Shown here one piece after another: positions 56,685 to 64,000 of a DNA stretch of 64,000 nucleotides. The notes beneath the pieces were generated by a model. That model searched no databases and was not told where the DNA came from. It was given only the letters and a program-made list of their open reading frames with translations. The stretch covers positions 114,512 to 178,511 of the forward strand of contig JAKSDQ010000062.1 of the NCBI GenBank assembly GCA_022360015.1, given 5' to 3'. A program made the translations under genes and the position numbers. Each line of letters begins with the position of its first letter. The first letter of the stretch is position 1. The stretch is from Cytophagales bacterium (GTDB lineage: Bacteria > Bacteroidota > Bacteroidia > Cytophagales > Cyclobacteriaceae).

Positions 56685-56969
56685 TTACATATGTTTTAGT
56701 TCATCCGGAAGATTGTAAAATGTCGGGTGCCGGTAGACTTTGTCTTTAGCCGGTTCGAACATTTCCCCGCTTTTTTCCGGATTGGAGGCCGTGATGTGTT
56801 TTGACTCAACCACCCAGATACTTACCCCCTCATTTCTCCGGGTGTATACATCCCTGGCATTTTCCAATGCCATTTTGTTGTCTGCAGCGTGTAAACTGCC
56901 TACATGACGGTGTTCCAGGCCGTTTTTACTCCGGATAAAAACCTCCCAAATGGGCCATTCGTTTTTCAT
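56685..56969 (-). CDS. paaB: Phenylacetyl-CoA epoxidase subunit PaaB
   Basis: 94 residues from the ATG at 56969; the longer frame runs into paaA and is discarded. The sequence (PIWEVFIRSKNGLEHRHVGS, then NARDVYTRRNEGVSIWVVES) matches PaaB in full length. It bridges epoxidase subcomplexes and is required for activity. Confidence 0.94.
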   Translation of the reverse strand: MKNEWPIWEVFIRSKNGLEHRHVGSLHAADNKMALENARDVYTRRNEGVSIWVVESKHITASNPEKSGEMFEPAKDKVYRHPTFYNLPDELKHM

Positions 56970-56980
56970 GGCTATGATAA

Positions 56981-57934
56981 TTAGTTTGCTTCGCTTAATA
57001 CTTTGTTGCTTTGTTTTTCCGCATACCGGGCGGCTGCTTCCCGCACCCATGCGCCATTTTCATGCGCTGCCCTTCTGGTGTCGAGCCGTTCTTTGTTGCA
57101 GCGGCCATTGCCTTTTACCACATTCCAAAATTCCTCCCAGTCAATTTCCCCGAAATCATAATGACCTCGTTTTTCATTCCACTTTAGATCTTTGTCGGGA
57201 ATGGTAATACCCAGTATATCAGCCTGGGGTACCGTGTTATCGACAAATTGCTGACGGAGCTCATCGTTGCTTTTTCTTTTGATCTTCCATTTCATTGACA
57301 GTTCGGTATGTGTTGATTCTGCGTCAGTGGGCCCAAACATCATCAGCGATGGCCACCACCACCGGTTGAGTGCGTCCTGGGCCATTTGCTTTTGCACTTC
57401 GGTACCCCGGCAGAGTGTAAGCATAATTTCGTAGCCCTGGCGTTGATGAAAGCTTTCCTCTTTGCAGATTCTCACCATAGCGCGGGCATAGGGACCATAA
57501 GAGGTACGTGTCAGCATCACCTGGTTAATAATTGCCGCTCCGTCAACCAGCCAACCGATGGCGCCTATGTCGGCCCAGGTCAAAGTGGGGTAATTGAAAA
57601 TGCTGGAGTACTTCGCCTTGCCGGCATGTAGTTGGTCAACCAGTTCGTCCCTGGTAATCCCCAAGGTTTCAGCAGCACTGTAAAGGTAAAGTCCATGACC
57701 GGCTTCATCCTGAACCTTGGCCAGCAATGCTACCTTTCTTCTTAGCGTAGGGGCGCGGGTGATCCAGTTCCCTTCGGGGAGCATGCCGACAATTTCGGAG
57801 TGGGCATGTTGTGATATTTGCCGGATGTGGGTTTTCCTGTACTTCTCCGGCATCCAGTCTTTGGGTTCTATATGGTGTCCTTCATCTATTTTTCGCTGAA
57901 ATTCCGCTTCCGGCTTTTCTATTGAATCTTTCAT
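56981..57934 (-). CDS. paaA: Phenylacetyl-CoA epoxidase catalytic subunit PaaA
   Basis: 317 residues from the ATG at 57934; a TTG at 57952 extends it by six. It carries the di-iron ligands in the E/H motifs [20 protein letters not shown] and [19 protein letters not shown]. It inserts one oxygen atom into the ring of phenylacetyl-CoA, with electrons from PaaE. It is the first gene of the paaABCDGH run. Confidence 0.95.
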   Translation of the reverse strand: MKDSIEKPEAEFQRKIDEGHHIEPKDWMPEKYRKTHIRQISQHAHSEIVGMLPEGNWITRAPTLRRKVALLAKVQDEAGHGLYLYSAAETLGITRDELVDQLHAGKAKYSSIFNYPTLTWADIGAIGWLVDGAAIINQVMLTRTSYGPYARAMVRICKEESFHQRQGYEIMLTLCRGTEVQKQMAQDALNRWWWPSLMMFGPTDAESTHTELSMKWKIKRKSNDELRQQFVDNTVPQADILGITIPDKDLKWNEKRGHYDFGEIDWEEFWNVVKGNGRCNKERLDTRRAAHENGAWVREAAARYAEKQSNKVLSEAN

Positions 57935-57980
57935 ATGTCCTAAATTTTTCAATCCCTATTAACAGTATTCGATAATTAAA

Positions 57981-58070
57981 CTTTGTGTCTCCGTGTCTCC
58001 GTGGTTAATCTATTGCTACTACAGATACTTTCAACTTCAAAGGCACTAAAGCACCAAGATCACCAGTAAT
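57981..58070. repeat. Degenerate copy of the 'gtgtctccgtgtctccgtggttaa' repeat
   Basis: Left arm ctttgtgtctccgtgtctcc gtggttaat at 57981-58009, with a degraded opposite arm (caaaggcactaaagcaccaa) around 58037-58056. It is part of the same family as 59444-59517 and lies in the 232-base paaA-paaE gap, which otherwise shows no clear signal. Confidence 0.6.
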
Positions 58071-58166
58071 GTAAGCTACGGATATGACAGGCACAAATGA
58101 AATCCGTGTGCTTTCAGTTAAGTGACTACCATCGGTAAATACCCTTTGAGCTTTCATCTGTTTGTT

Positions 58167-59246
58167 TTAATGATCAAAATCTACAACAACCTTTTCAGAC
58201 AGGGGAATTGACTGGCAGGTAAGAATGTACCCATTGTCAATTTCATCCTGCTCCAGACCATAGTGTACGGCCATATCCACTTTCCCCTCTAATAATTTTG
58301 CACGACATGTGCAACATACACCTCCTTTGCATGCAAATGGCAGATCGGCCGATTTTTGCAAAGCAGAGTCCAGGATTGTATTACTGCCCTGTGGCAGAGA
58401 GAATTTAAAACTTTTCCCCCCTTCCAGGATGGTAACTTCACAATTGTCATGACCATTGGCGCTGGTCATGATCGCTTTTTTAACCTTTTGAGCCCCTGAT
58501 TCAGATGTAAACAATTCGAAATGAATATTTTTTTCAGGGACATTTATGTTGGTCAGATAGTTCCTGATCATAAAGATCATCGCCTCAGGCCCACAAAGAA
58601 AATAATCGCTGATGACTTCCCGGTCAACCACTCTATTAAATAACGTATCCAGCTTTTCTTCGGTTAACCTGCCATTCAGGAGCGGCACATCCCTTTCCTC
58701 TTGTGTTAAGAAGTAAAACACCTCAAACCGCTCCAGAAAATAGTTTTTCAGCGCTTCAATTTCTTCCTTTAAAATAATGGAGCCGACATGGCGGTTGACA
58801 TAAAATAATTTGAATGTCGCCCCGGGTTCCTGTATCAGATGTGTTTTAATAATCGAAATAACGGGCGTAATGCCACTGCCGGCTGCAAATGCGGCATAAT
58901 TTTTAGCTTGCGAGGCATCTGATTCTATAAAAAACCTGCCACTTGGTGGCATTACCTCCAACCTGTCTCCGGACTTCAACTGTTCATTCAAATAGGTACT
59001 GAAAAGCCCATCGTCAATTTTTTTTACGGCCACCTCCCATTTATTGTCCAACGGGCTGGAACACAGTGAATAAGAACGCCTGACTTCCTTCCCATTGATC
59101 GTGGTTTTCAGCGTAAGGTGCTGACCGCAATGGTATTGAAACAACTCCCGCAGCGAATCATCGATTTTAAAGGAAACGACCGTACAATCTTCCGTGGTTT
59201 TCCTGACTGAAGCTACTTCCAGTGTATAAAACTGCTTGTGGACCAT
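58167..59246 (-). CDS. paaE: Phenylacetyl-CoA epoxidase reductase PaaE
   Basis: 359 residues: FAD domain (RRSYSLCSSPL near residue 52), NAD domain (YAAFAAGSGITPVISIIKTH, then FLCGPEAMIFMIRNYL) and a C-terminal plant-type [2Fe-2S] ferredoxin (CKGGVCCTCRAKLLEG, with the last ligand in LTCQS). It passes electrons from NADPH to the PaaA di-iron centre. Operator-like palindromes lie upstream. Confidence 0.94.
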   Translation of the reverse strand: MVHKQFYTLEVASVRKTTEDCTVVSFKIDDSLRELFQYHCGQHLTLKTTINGKEVRRSYSLCSSPLDNKWEVAVKKIDDGLFSTYLNEQLKSGDRLEVMPPSGRFFIESDASQAKNYAAFAAGSGITPVISIIKTHLIQEPGATFKLFYVNRHVGSIILKEEIEALKNYFLERFEVFYFLTQEERDVPLLNGRLTEEKLDTLFNRVVDREVISDYFLCGPEAMIFMIRNYLTNINVPEKNIHFELFTSESGAQKVKKAIMTSANGHDNCEVTILEGGKSFKFSLPQGSNTILDSALQKSADLPFACKGGVCCTCRAKLLEGKVDMAVHYGLEQDEIDNGYILTCQSIPLSEKVVVDFDH

Positions 59247-59274
59247 TGCTATGATTTCTTTTTAAATATACAAA

Positions 59275-59288
59275 CTAACATTTGTTAG
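59275..59288. promoter_or_regulatory. Operator-like palindrome 1 upstream of paaE
   Basis: ctaacatttgttag, a perfect palindrome, 28 bases upstream of the paaE ATG. On the minus strand it overlaps TTAGTTTG, a near match to the -7 box, so binding would block transcription. Confidence 0.6.
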
Positions 59289-59370
59289 CTTAAAGAGAAA
59301 AAAAATTCGGCCAAAAAGGCCAAATCGGATTGGGTAGCTACCGTTACAGTGCTGAATTTTACCTACAAAA

Positions 59371-59384
59371 CTAACGAATGTTAG
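59371..59384. promoter_or_regulatory. Operator-like palindrome 2 upstream of paaE
   Basis: ctaacgaatgttag, the same ctaac-N4-gttag pattern as at 59275 with one mismatch, 96 bases further upstream. Confidence 0.5.
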
Positions 59385-59443
59385 GCGATTTTGCAAGCAA
59401 TCCGAGGCTTTTGGTATAGCAACACTTTTCAGCCCTCACCTTT

Positions 59444-59517
59444 GTGTCTCTTCGTGTCTTGGTGCCTCCGTGGTTAACCATTTCTCACCACCAAGGCACC
59501 AAGACACGAAGAGACAC
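59444..59517. repeat. 24-bp perfect inverted repeat
   Basis: Bases 59444-59467 are exactly complementary to 59494-59517, with a 26-base centre that includes ggttaacc. Sequences of the type 'gtgtcttggtgcctccgtggttaa' recur in intergenic DNA here (35957, 57981). It lies between the Rrf2 gene and paaE, so it could act as a terminator or barrier between them. Confidence 0.8.
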
Positions 59518-59556
59518 GGAGGTAGATGGTATAAGGATGGGGTGTCTTGAATACGC

Positions 59557-59991
59557 TTATTTGTAGCTTACAATTGATTTTCCATCTTCCACATCCTGGC
59601 ACAATTCGGAAAGGGTTTTTTCCTGGAGCAGTTGCCTGATTTTTTCCTTGACAATTTTATAATCGAAATGTATAGGGCAGGGGGTTTTGTCCGAACACTT
59701 CTTCAAACCGATTCCACACCGGTCCAGTATGTCGAGCCCGTCGATTATCTTTACAATTTCAACCAATCGCAGTTTATCCGGGGAGACATTGAGCAGAAAA
59801 CCTCCCCCGGGCCCTTTTATCGACGTAAGCAGCTTGTGTTTTACAAGTTGCTGCAGAATTTTGCTCAGAAAATGCAGCGGTATACCCTGTGAATCGGCTA
59901 TTTGCTTTAGTCCGACAGCCTGATCATTTTTTGTATGAAGTGTAATGTACAAAATTGATCGCAACGCATATTCACATGATTTCGAAAACAT
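59557..59991 (-). CDS. Rrf2 family transcriptional regulator with cysteine triad
   Basis: 144 residues. Winged helix-turn-helix at the N terminus (SCEYALRSILYITLHT, then LHFLSKILQQLVKHKLLTSI and KGPGGGFLLN). Cys92, Cys99 and Cys105 are spaced as in the [2Fe-2S]-binding members such as IscR and NsrR, so redox, iron or NO sensing is likely. It lies upstream of paaE on the same strand, separated by the inverted repeat and both operator-like sites. Control of the paa genes is plausible but not shown. Confidence 0.9.
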   Translation of the reverse strand: MFSKSCEYALRSILYITLHTKNDQAVGLKQIADSQGIPLHFLSKILQQLVKHKLLTSIKGPGGGFLLNVSPDKLRLVEIVKIIDGLDILDRCGIGLKKCSDKTPCPIHFDYKIVKEKIRQLLQEKTLSELCQDVEDGKSIVSYK

Positions 59992-60125
59992 AGAAGCTTA
60001 AAAGTAATTGCACTACTTATTGCGGGATTTAACATCCGCAAGGCCAATCCGGTAGCCTTATGCCGCAATTTAGGAATTAATTTGCAGAAGCAGACCGGAT
60101 TTACGGGAAGTAAATACCCACGGTA

Positions 60126-60803
60126 TCATTTCATCCTTTTTTTGGGCATAGTTCCGAAAACAAAATCCCAGAACCTCGTGGAGACCCCGAAGGCCGCATA
60201 CGGATCGACATAGTGATGTATCCGATGGTGTTTCCAAAGTGCTTTCCATGGCCCGTACCAGGGCGATTTGATCCTATGCTGGGCGTAATGTAATGATATG
60301 TAGCTAAGGTATCCTAGCATAAATCCGGGAAAGAAAACAAAAGCATAACGGGCGTGAATCAGCCAAAAGATAAAAAAGAAAACACTGGAAAGGAAAAGCC
60401 CGGGCAGTGGGGGCATTGCAAGGCGTGTTGGGTCAATCGGATGTTGATGATGGATTCCATGCGCTTTGTGTTGAAGGTTGAAGAGAAACTTTACATTGGA
60501 TTCGGTGTGATACAAGAATCGATGTACCAGGTATTCCATAAATGACCAAAATACAAACCCGATTGCGAGTATCACAAGACCGTCGATGAATGAAATTTCC
60601 AAGTTGGTAGTACCATACCAGAATAAGAAGGTACTTACCGAAAGGTGCATGACGATGGGTGTAAAAATGTTGGTCCGGGTAAGCCTTTCAAGCACTTTGT
60701 TTTTAAACAATGGGGCAGTGCGTGCTTTGCGAATGGCAAGATGTTCGGGCATTTTCGTTTCCCCATTTTTAAAGGCGATGTATTCTCTGACATTTTTTTC
60801 CAT
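60126..60803 (-). CDS. Fatty acid hydroxylase / sterol desaturase family membrane protein
   Basis: 225 residues with about four membrane helices and histidine boxes HRFLYH, HGIHHQH, HYAQH and HHRIHH, which together bind a di-iron centre. The compact form is like bacterial fatty acid 2-hydroxylases (FA2H/Scs7 group), which hydroxylate acyl chains of sphingolipids or other lipids. Bacteroidota commonly make sphingolipids, but the substrate here is unproven. It is divergent from the following unknown gene. Confidence 0.9.
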   Translation of the reverse strand: MEKNVREYIAFKNGETKMPEHLAIRKARTAPLFKNKVLERLTRTNIFTPIVMHLSVSTFLFWYGTTNLEISFIDGLVILAIGFVFWSFMEYLVHRFLYHTESNVKFLFNLQHKAHGIHHQHPIDPTRLAMPPLPGLFLSSVFFFIFWLIHARYAFVFFPGFMLGYLSYISLHYAQHRIKSPWYGPWKALWKHHRIHHYVDPYAAFGVSTRFWDFVFGTMPKKRMK

Positions 60804-60963
60804 AATTATTGAAGGAATTCATTGTTGTTTCTGAAGCTTTAATTGAAAAAAGCTGTCTAAATCCTGACAAATTTTAATCGATAACAAATTTAGATAAACA
60901 GACCTTTATGTCTAATATATAAGCAAATTTATTTAACTTGCGGACTTAAACAAATGGATTACA

Positions 60964-62754
60964 ATGAATAAACTACAGGCGCACAGCTTCCACATTCCGG
61001 TCATGGGAACGGGTTATACCATAGATACCCCTTTAAAAGTATCCCAATATGGAATTTCTTCGGCCATATCGCTGGTTGATGATGTACTGATCGAGAAAAT
61101 GAGGGAATTTTATTGCCGGAAACTAAAAATACCATTCCAGGCAATCTCTCATAAAACCCATGATTTCAGGGCCAAAAGAATAACCGCCTATCTGAATCTT
61201 GTGGATAAAATTGCCACTGAAAATTTTGAACAACTGAAAAATTCCGTTTCCGAAAAAGGTGGTGAAATGGAAAAATACGTACATATGTTACCCGATTTTT
61301 CAGTTTTAAAACAAAAATTCCAGCAGTTGATTCAAGGCAACCGGGGTTTAAACGAAATAAGAAACTGGGTACAGCATAATATTTCCATTGGTAGCATCGA
61401 TGTGAATATCATGACGAAACTTAACCGTGAGAATTACCGGCATAACAAAAAACTGCCTGTGGAATTCAATGATGCCCATGCGGCACTGCGAGGCTTTGCA
61501 AAAAGTAAGCTGAAATCTTCTGTAATCCTTTCTGCCGGCATGAATCCGAGATTATACAGCTATTTTGAAGAATTTGAGGATTTCTATCCGGATGAAACCG
61601 GGTTGATAAGAAAAAAGATCATACTCAAGGTGAGTGATTTCAGGTCTGCTTTGATACAGGGAAAATTCCTGGCCAAAAAGGGGCTGTGGGTTTCTGAATA
61701 CAGGGTTGAGTCAGGTTTGAATTGCGGGGGGCATGCTTTTGCTACCGATGGCTACCTGATGGGCCCCATTCTTGAAGCGTTTAAGAAGCACAGGGATATG
61801 CTTATCAATACCACCTATGCGCTATTGATTCAGGCACTGAAAAACAAAGGAAGGAACGCGCCGGACTCACCGCCAGAAGTTAAGTTTTCAGCCCAGGGAG
61901 GTGTGGGTACAGCCAAAGAGCATCAATTTCTGGTGGATTATTACCGACTGGACTCCATTGGGTGGGGCACCCCCTTCCTTTTGGTACCTGAAGCCACCAA
62001 TGTTGATAATTATACCCAGAAGTTGTTGAAACAAGCCAGCGAGAAGGACTTGACATTAAGTGATACCTCTCCGTTAGGTGTACCTTTTAATACCCTTGAA
62101 GGCAATACAAAAGATTTGGAAAAAGTAAAGCGGATTAATCAAGGTAAACCTGGCAGTCCATGCCCCAGGAAGTTTGCCTCCAATAACCGGGAATTTACGG
62201 AAAAGGAAATTTGCCTGGCTTCAAGACAATACCAGAATCTGAAGATCAAGGCGTTGGATAGCCGCTATTTGGCGCCGGAAGAATACAACCGGGAGTATGA
62301 TAAAATCGTGGAAAAGTCCTGCATATGTGTTGGTTTGGGAACTTCCGCGTTGTTGGTCAATGACCTCGATACGAAGATCGAGGGGCAAGGAGTGTCTGTC
62401 TGTCCCGGGCCCAATATGGCTTATTTTTCAGAGGTAGTATCACTGAAAGCCATGAGTGATCATATCTATGGCAGGGATACTGTTTTAAAAAGAACCGACC
62501 GGCCGCATATGTTTATCAAGGAGTTGGGTATGTACATAGACTACTTAGGTAAAATGGTTGCTGATATAAAGCAGCCCATAGATGACAGGCAAAGGAAACA
62601 ATTGTTAAACTTCAGGGATAACCTGAACAACGGGATTACCTATTACCGGGATCTGTTTTCAAATGCCGAGGCACAAAATAATGGTGATTATACCGGTTTT
62701 ACGGATGCTCTCGGGTTAATGGAAAAAGCATTAAACGATATTAGTTTAAACTGA
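60964..62754 (+). CDS. 596-residue protein of unknown function, possibly a flavin TIM-barrel with cysteine cluster
   Basis: No signal peptide or membrane helix. The N terminus (HIPVMGTGYTIDTPLKVSQY), the segment SGLNCGGHAFATDGYLMGPI (Cys254) and SAQGGVGTAKEHQFLVDYY, then DSIGWGTPFLLVPEATN, resemble the phosphate/FMN loops of nitronate monooxygenase and glutamate-synthase-type barrels; this is inference. The C-terminal half holds Cys400, Cys417, Cys453, Cys455 and Cys480, which could ligate an iron-sulfur cluster. The protein stands alone, divergent from the hydroxylase gene. I do not recognise a named family. Confidence 0.8.
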   Translation: MNKLQAHSFHIPVMGTGYTIDTPLKVSQYGISSAISLVDDVLIEKMREFYCRKLKIPFQAISHKTHDFRAKRITAYLNLVDKIATENFEQLKNSVSEKGGEMEKYVHMLPDFSVLKQKFQQLIQGNRGLNEIRNWVQHNISIGSIDVNIMTKLNRENYRHNKKLPVEFNDAHAALRGFAKSKLKSSVILSAGMNPRLYSYFEEFEDFYPDETGLIRKKIILKVSDFRSALIQGKFLAKKGLWVSEYRVESGLNCGGHAFATDGYLMGPILEAFKKHRDMLINTTYALLIQALKNKGRNAPDSPPEVKFSAQGGVGTAKEHQFLVDYYRLDSIGWGTPFLLVPEATNVDNYTQKLLKQASEKDLTLSDTSPLGVPFNTLEGNTKDLEKVKRINQGKPGSPCPRKFASNNREFTEKEICLASRQYQNLKIKALDSRYLAPEEYNREYDKIVEKSCICVGLGTSALLVNDLDTKIEGQGVSVCPGPNMAYFSEVVSLKAMSDHIYGRDTVLKRTDRPHMFIKELGMYIDYLGKMVADIKQPIDDRQRKQLLNFRDNLNNGITYYRDLFSNAEAQNNGDYTGFTDALGLMEKALNDISLN

Positions 62755-62847
62755 TGGCGTTTCTTTTAACCTGTCAAAGATTCATATCCGGATTAAAGCA
62801 TTGTAAGCGAATTAGATAATTGTTTTTCATAGGATGAAGTCACATGA

Positions 62848-62880
62848 AGTCATAGCATGGCTCCAAGCCATACTATGACT
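62848..62880. repeat. Double palindrome element, copy 2
   Basis: agtcatagcatggct (62848-62862), cca, agccatactatgact (62866-62880): same design as 47421-47455, with 14 of 15 arm positions pairing. It lies in the 310-base gap between the unknown gene and the tRNA; the rest of the gap shows no gene. Confidence 0.7.
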
Positions 62881-63059
62881 CGCTACGTTTTCCTCTGCCA
62901 GGCCAGGGGCCAGCCTCTCCTGACATGTTCGGAAAGCGAAAATAATCCAATCTCAATTATTTAAATCACCATGTCAATTATTCTTAAAGACAACATACTT
63001 TGTAAGTAAAAAAATTCGTAATATTGCAGTCCCAAAATTGAACTCTATTGGGATCACAA

Positions 63060-64000
63060 TTACCCGGGATGTGGCGCAGTCCGGTTAGCGCACCACGTTA
63101 GGGACGTGGGGGCCGCTGGTTCGAATCCAGTCATCCCGACATCAAGGGACGTTTCGTCAAAATTTTCGAAATGTCCTTTTTTCATTGCTTCGTATATGTC
63201 TGATATTCTTTTAGTTATAAGAAAAAGTGTATTAATTCTTGTGGTTCGAACTTCATCGGATTTGCGATCATAGAAAATCCCCTCCGGAAACACCAAATGT
63301 TGCAGATTTTCCCTTGCTTTCAAAGTGCCGGAATCCCACAAATTTGGCAATTCAGGCAACATTTTAAGGAATTTGTCAATAAAATTATCAAGGTTCGAAC
63401 TTTTTCCCCCAAGCTTTTGAATTTCAATCAAAATTTGACTCTTTTCCTGCTTATACTTTGGCATAAATTTTTCGTAAACCTCAGCGTCTATTTCACCTAA
63501 AAAATGTTTTTCCTGGGCTTTCTCTATTTTCGTTTCAATTTCTTTCAATCGCTCTTTTAGCAACTTCTCCTGCTTCCTGTTGTCTTGGGTTAATTGGTCG
63601 ACCCTGAAGTAAAGCTGTTTCCGGATAGGTTGGATGAGGTTGCCATTTATAGTAAACTGATCCAGCAACTCCTTAAATTTTTCATGAAAGACTTTGGCGC
63701 TGCGGTTGGATTTGCAGCCCTTTACACCACATTTGTAGTAGTACAATCCCTTTTTCTTAACAAGGTAACCAGTTAAAACCCTGTTGGTGTGTGTTGCACA
63801 TTTGATAAAATGTTTTAATGGTACTTCAGGCATTTCTTTTGTGTGTTTTCCCTTAAACCTTTCGCCGCGAAGTATGTCATTTACTTTAAGAAAAATATCT
63901 TTAGAGACCAATGCCGGATGTTTCCCTTCAATTACCTGTCCGTTTAACGCCTTGTGTGCTATTAATCCACAATAAAATGGATTATGGAATATGTTGGACA
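63060..64000 (-). CDS. Serine site-specific recombinase (large serine integrase type), C-terminal part
   Basis: The frame is open to the right edge of the window, so the catalytic N-terminal domain lies outside. Visible are the recombinase-domain end (SNIFHNPFYCGLIAHKALNG, then VIEGKHPALVSKDIFLKVND), a zinc-ribbon (FIKCATHTNRVLTGYLVKKK, KCGVKGCKSN), and a coiled-coil (LLKERLKEIETKIEKAQEK). The last residues (GMTGFEPAAPTSLTWCANRT) are translated from the antisense strand of the tRNA gene, so the gene runs through the tRNA and stops at 63060. This is typical of an integrase whose element sits in a tRNA. Confidence 0.9.
   Translation of the reverse strand, partial: SNIFHNPFYCGLIAHKALNGQVIEGKHPALVSKDIFLKVNDILRGERFKGKHTKEMPEVPLKHFIKCATHTNRVLTGYLVKKKGLYYYKCGVKGCKSNRSAKVFHEKFKELLDQFTINGNLIQPIRKQLYFRVDQLTQDNRKQEKLLKERLKEIETKIEKAQEKHFLGEIDAEVYEKFMPKYKQEKSQILIEIQKLGGKSSNLDNFIDKFLKMLPELPNLWDSGTLKARENLQHLVFPEGIFYDRKSDEVRTTRINTLFLITKRISDIYEAMKKGHFENFDETSLDVGMTGFEPAAPTSLTWCANRTAPHPG
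63065..63139 (+). tRNA. tRNA-Pro with anticodon AGG
   Basis: Full cloverleaf of 75 nt: acceptor cgggatg/catcccg, D stem gcgc/gcgc, anticodon stem ccacg/cgtgg with loop ttaggga (anticodon at 63100-63102), T stem gctgg/ccagt with loop ttcgaat, discriminator A, no encoded CCA. C1-G72 and G37 fit tRNA-Pro. A34 is rare in bacterial tRNA-Pro. Confidence 0.9.
63140..64000. mobile_element. Probable left edge of an integrative element inserted at tRNA-Pro
   Basis: A serine recombinase gene abuts and overlaps the 3' end of a tRNA and continues beyond the window. This arrangement suggests an element integrated with the tRNA 3' end as attachment core. The other end and att duplication are outside the window, so the call is provisional. 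Confidence 0.45.

Overview
The window looks like a chromosomal segment of a Bacteroidota bacterium, probably Cytophagia-like. This is inferred from gene families: a SusC/SusD pair, a STN-domain TonB receptor with a DUF4249 lipoprotein, a subtilase with a type IX secretion sorting tail, a Bacteroidota-type LptD, a fused E1 alpha/beta 2-oxoacid dehydrogenase, a Reg_prop/Y_Y_Y sensor kinase, and a promoter of the TTG-N21-TAnnTTTG type ahead of susC. No species can be named. Gene starts rarely have Shine-Dalgarno-like sequences and several are GTG or TTG.

Layout. 1-14 kb: the end of a Na+/H+ antiporter, an unknown protein, a secreted subtilase, an SGLT-like symporter, then envelope genes (LptD divergent from an amidase, followed by an MCE protein), an acyl-CoA carboxylase beta subunit and a SirB1-like protein. 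14-25.4 kb: a large sensor kinase and small housekeeping genes, including a tight WD40-DivIVA-folB unit, an IscA-like protein lacking its C-terminal cysteines, dtd, a MazG-like protein and ComB. 25.4-37 kb: a DUF3500 protein, gcvT, rnhB, a NUDIX protein, MATE, PlsC, gatC and a 1004-residue membrane-TPR protein, with several apparently decayed genes in the spacers. 37-47.4 kb: two outer-membrane uptake units, susC-susD and then TonB receptor-DUF4249-MG2/plug-like protein.

47.4-60 kb is a phenylacetic acid (paa) degradation cluster on the minus strand: paaE, paaABCD, paaG, paaH, paaZ, an enoyl-CoA hydratase in the paaF position, paaY, and a fused E1 dehydrogenase. PaaABCDE epoxidises phenylacetyl-CoA, PaaG isomerises the epoxide to the oxepin, PaaZ opens and oxidises the ring, and the hydratase and PaaH carry out beta-oxidation. 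No phenylacetate-CoA ligase (paaK) or thiolase (paaJ) is in the window. An Rrf2 regulator with a cysteine triad lies upstream, and CTAAC-N4-GTTAG palindromes lie in the cluster's promoter regions. PaaZ carries an additional DUF1569-like domain.

60-64 kb: a fatty-acid hydroxylase-family membrane protein, a 596-residue cysteine-containing protein of unknown function, a tRNA-Pro with the unusual anticodon AGG, and the end of a serine recombinase whose last codons are the antisense of that tRNA, suggesting the edge of an integrated element that continues past the right end. The most notable unexplained items are the tRNA/recombinase junction, two families of intergenic palindromes, the paa operators and the 596-residue protein. 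I did not find a clearly new multi-gene system.
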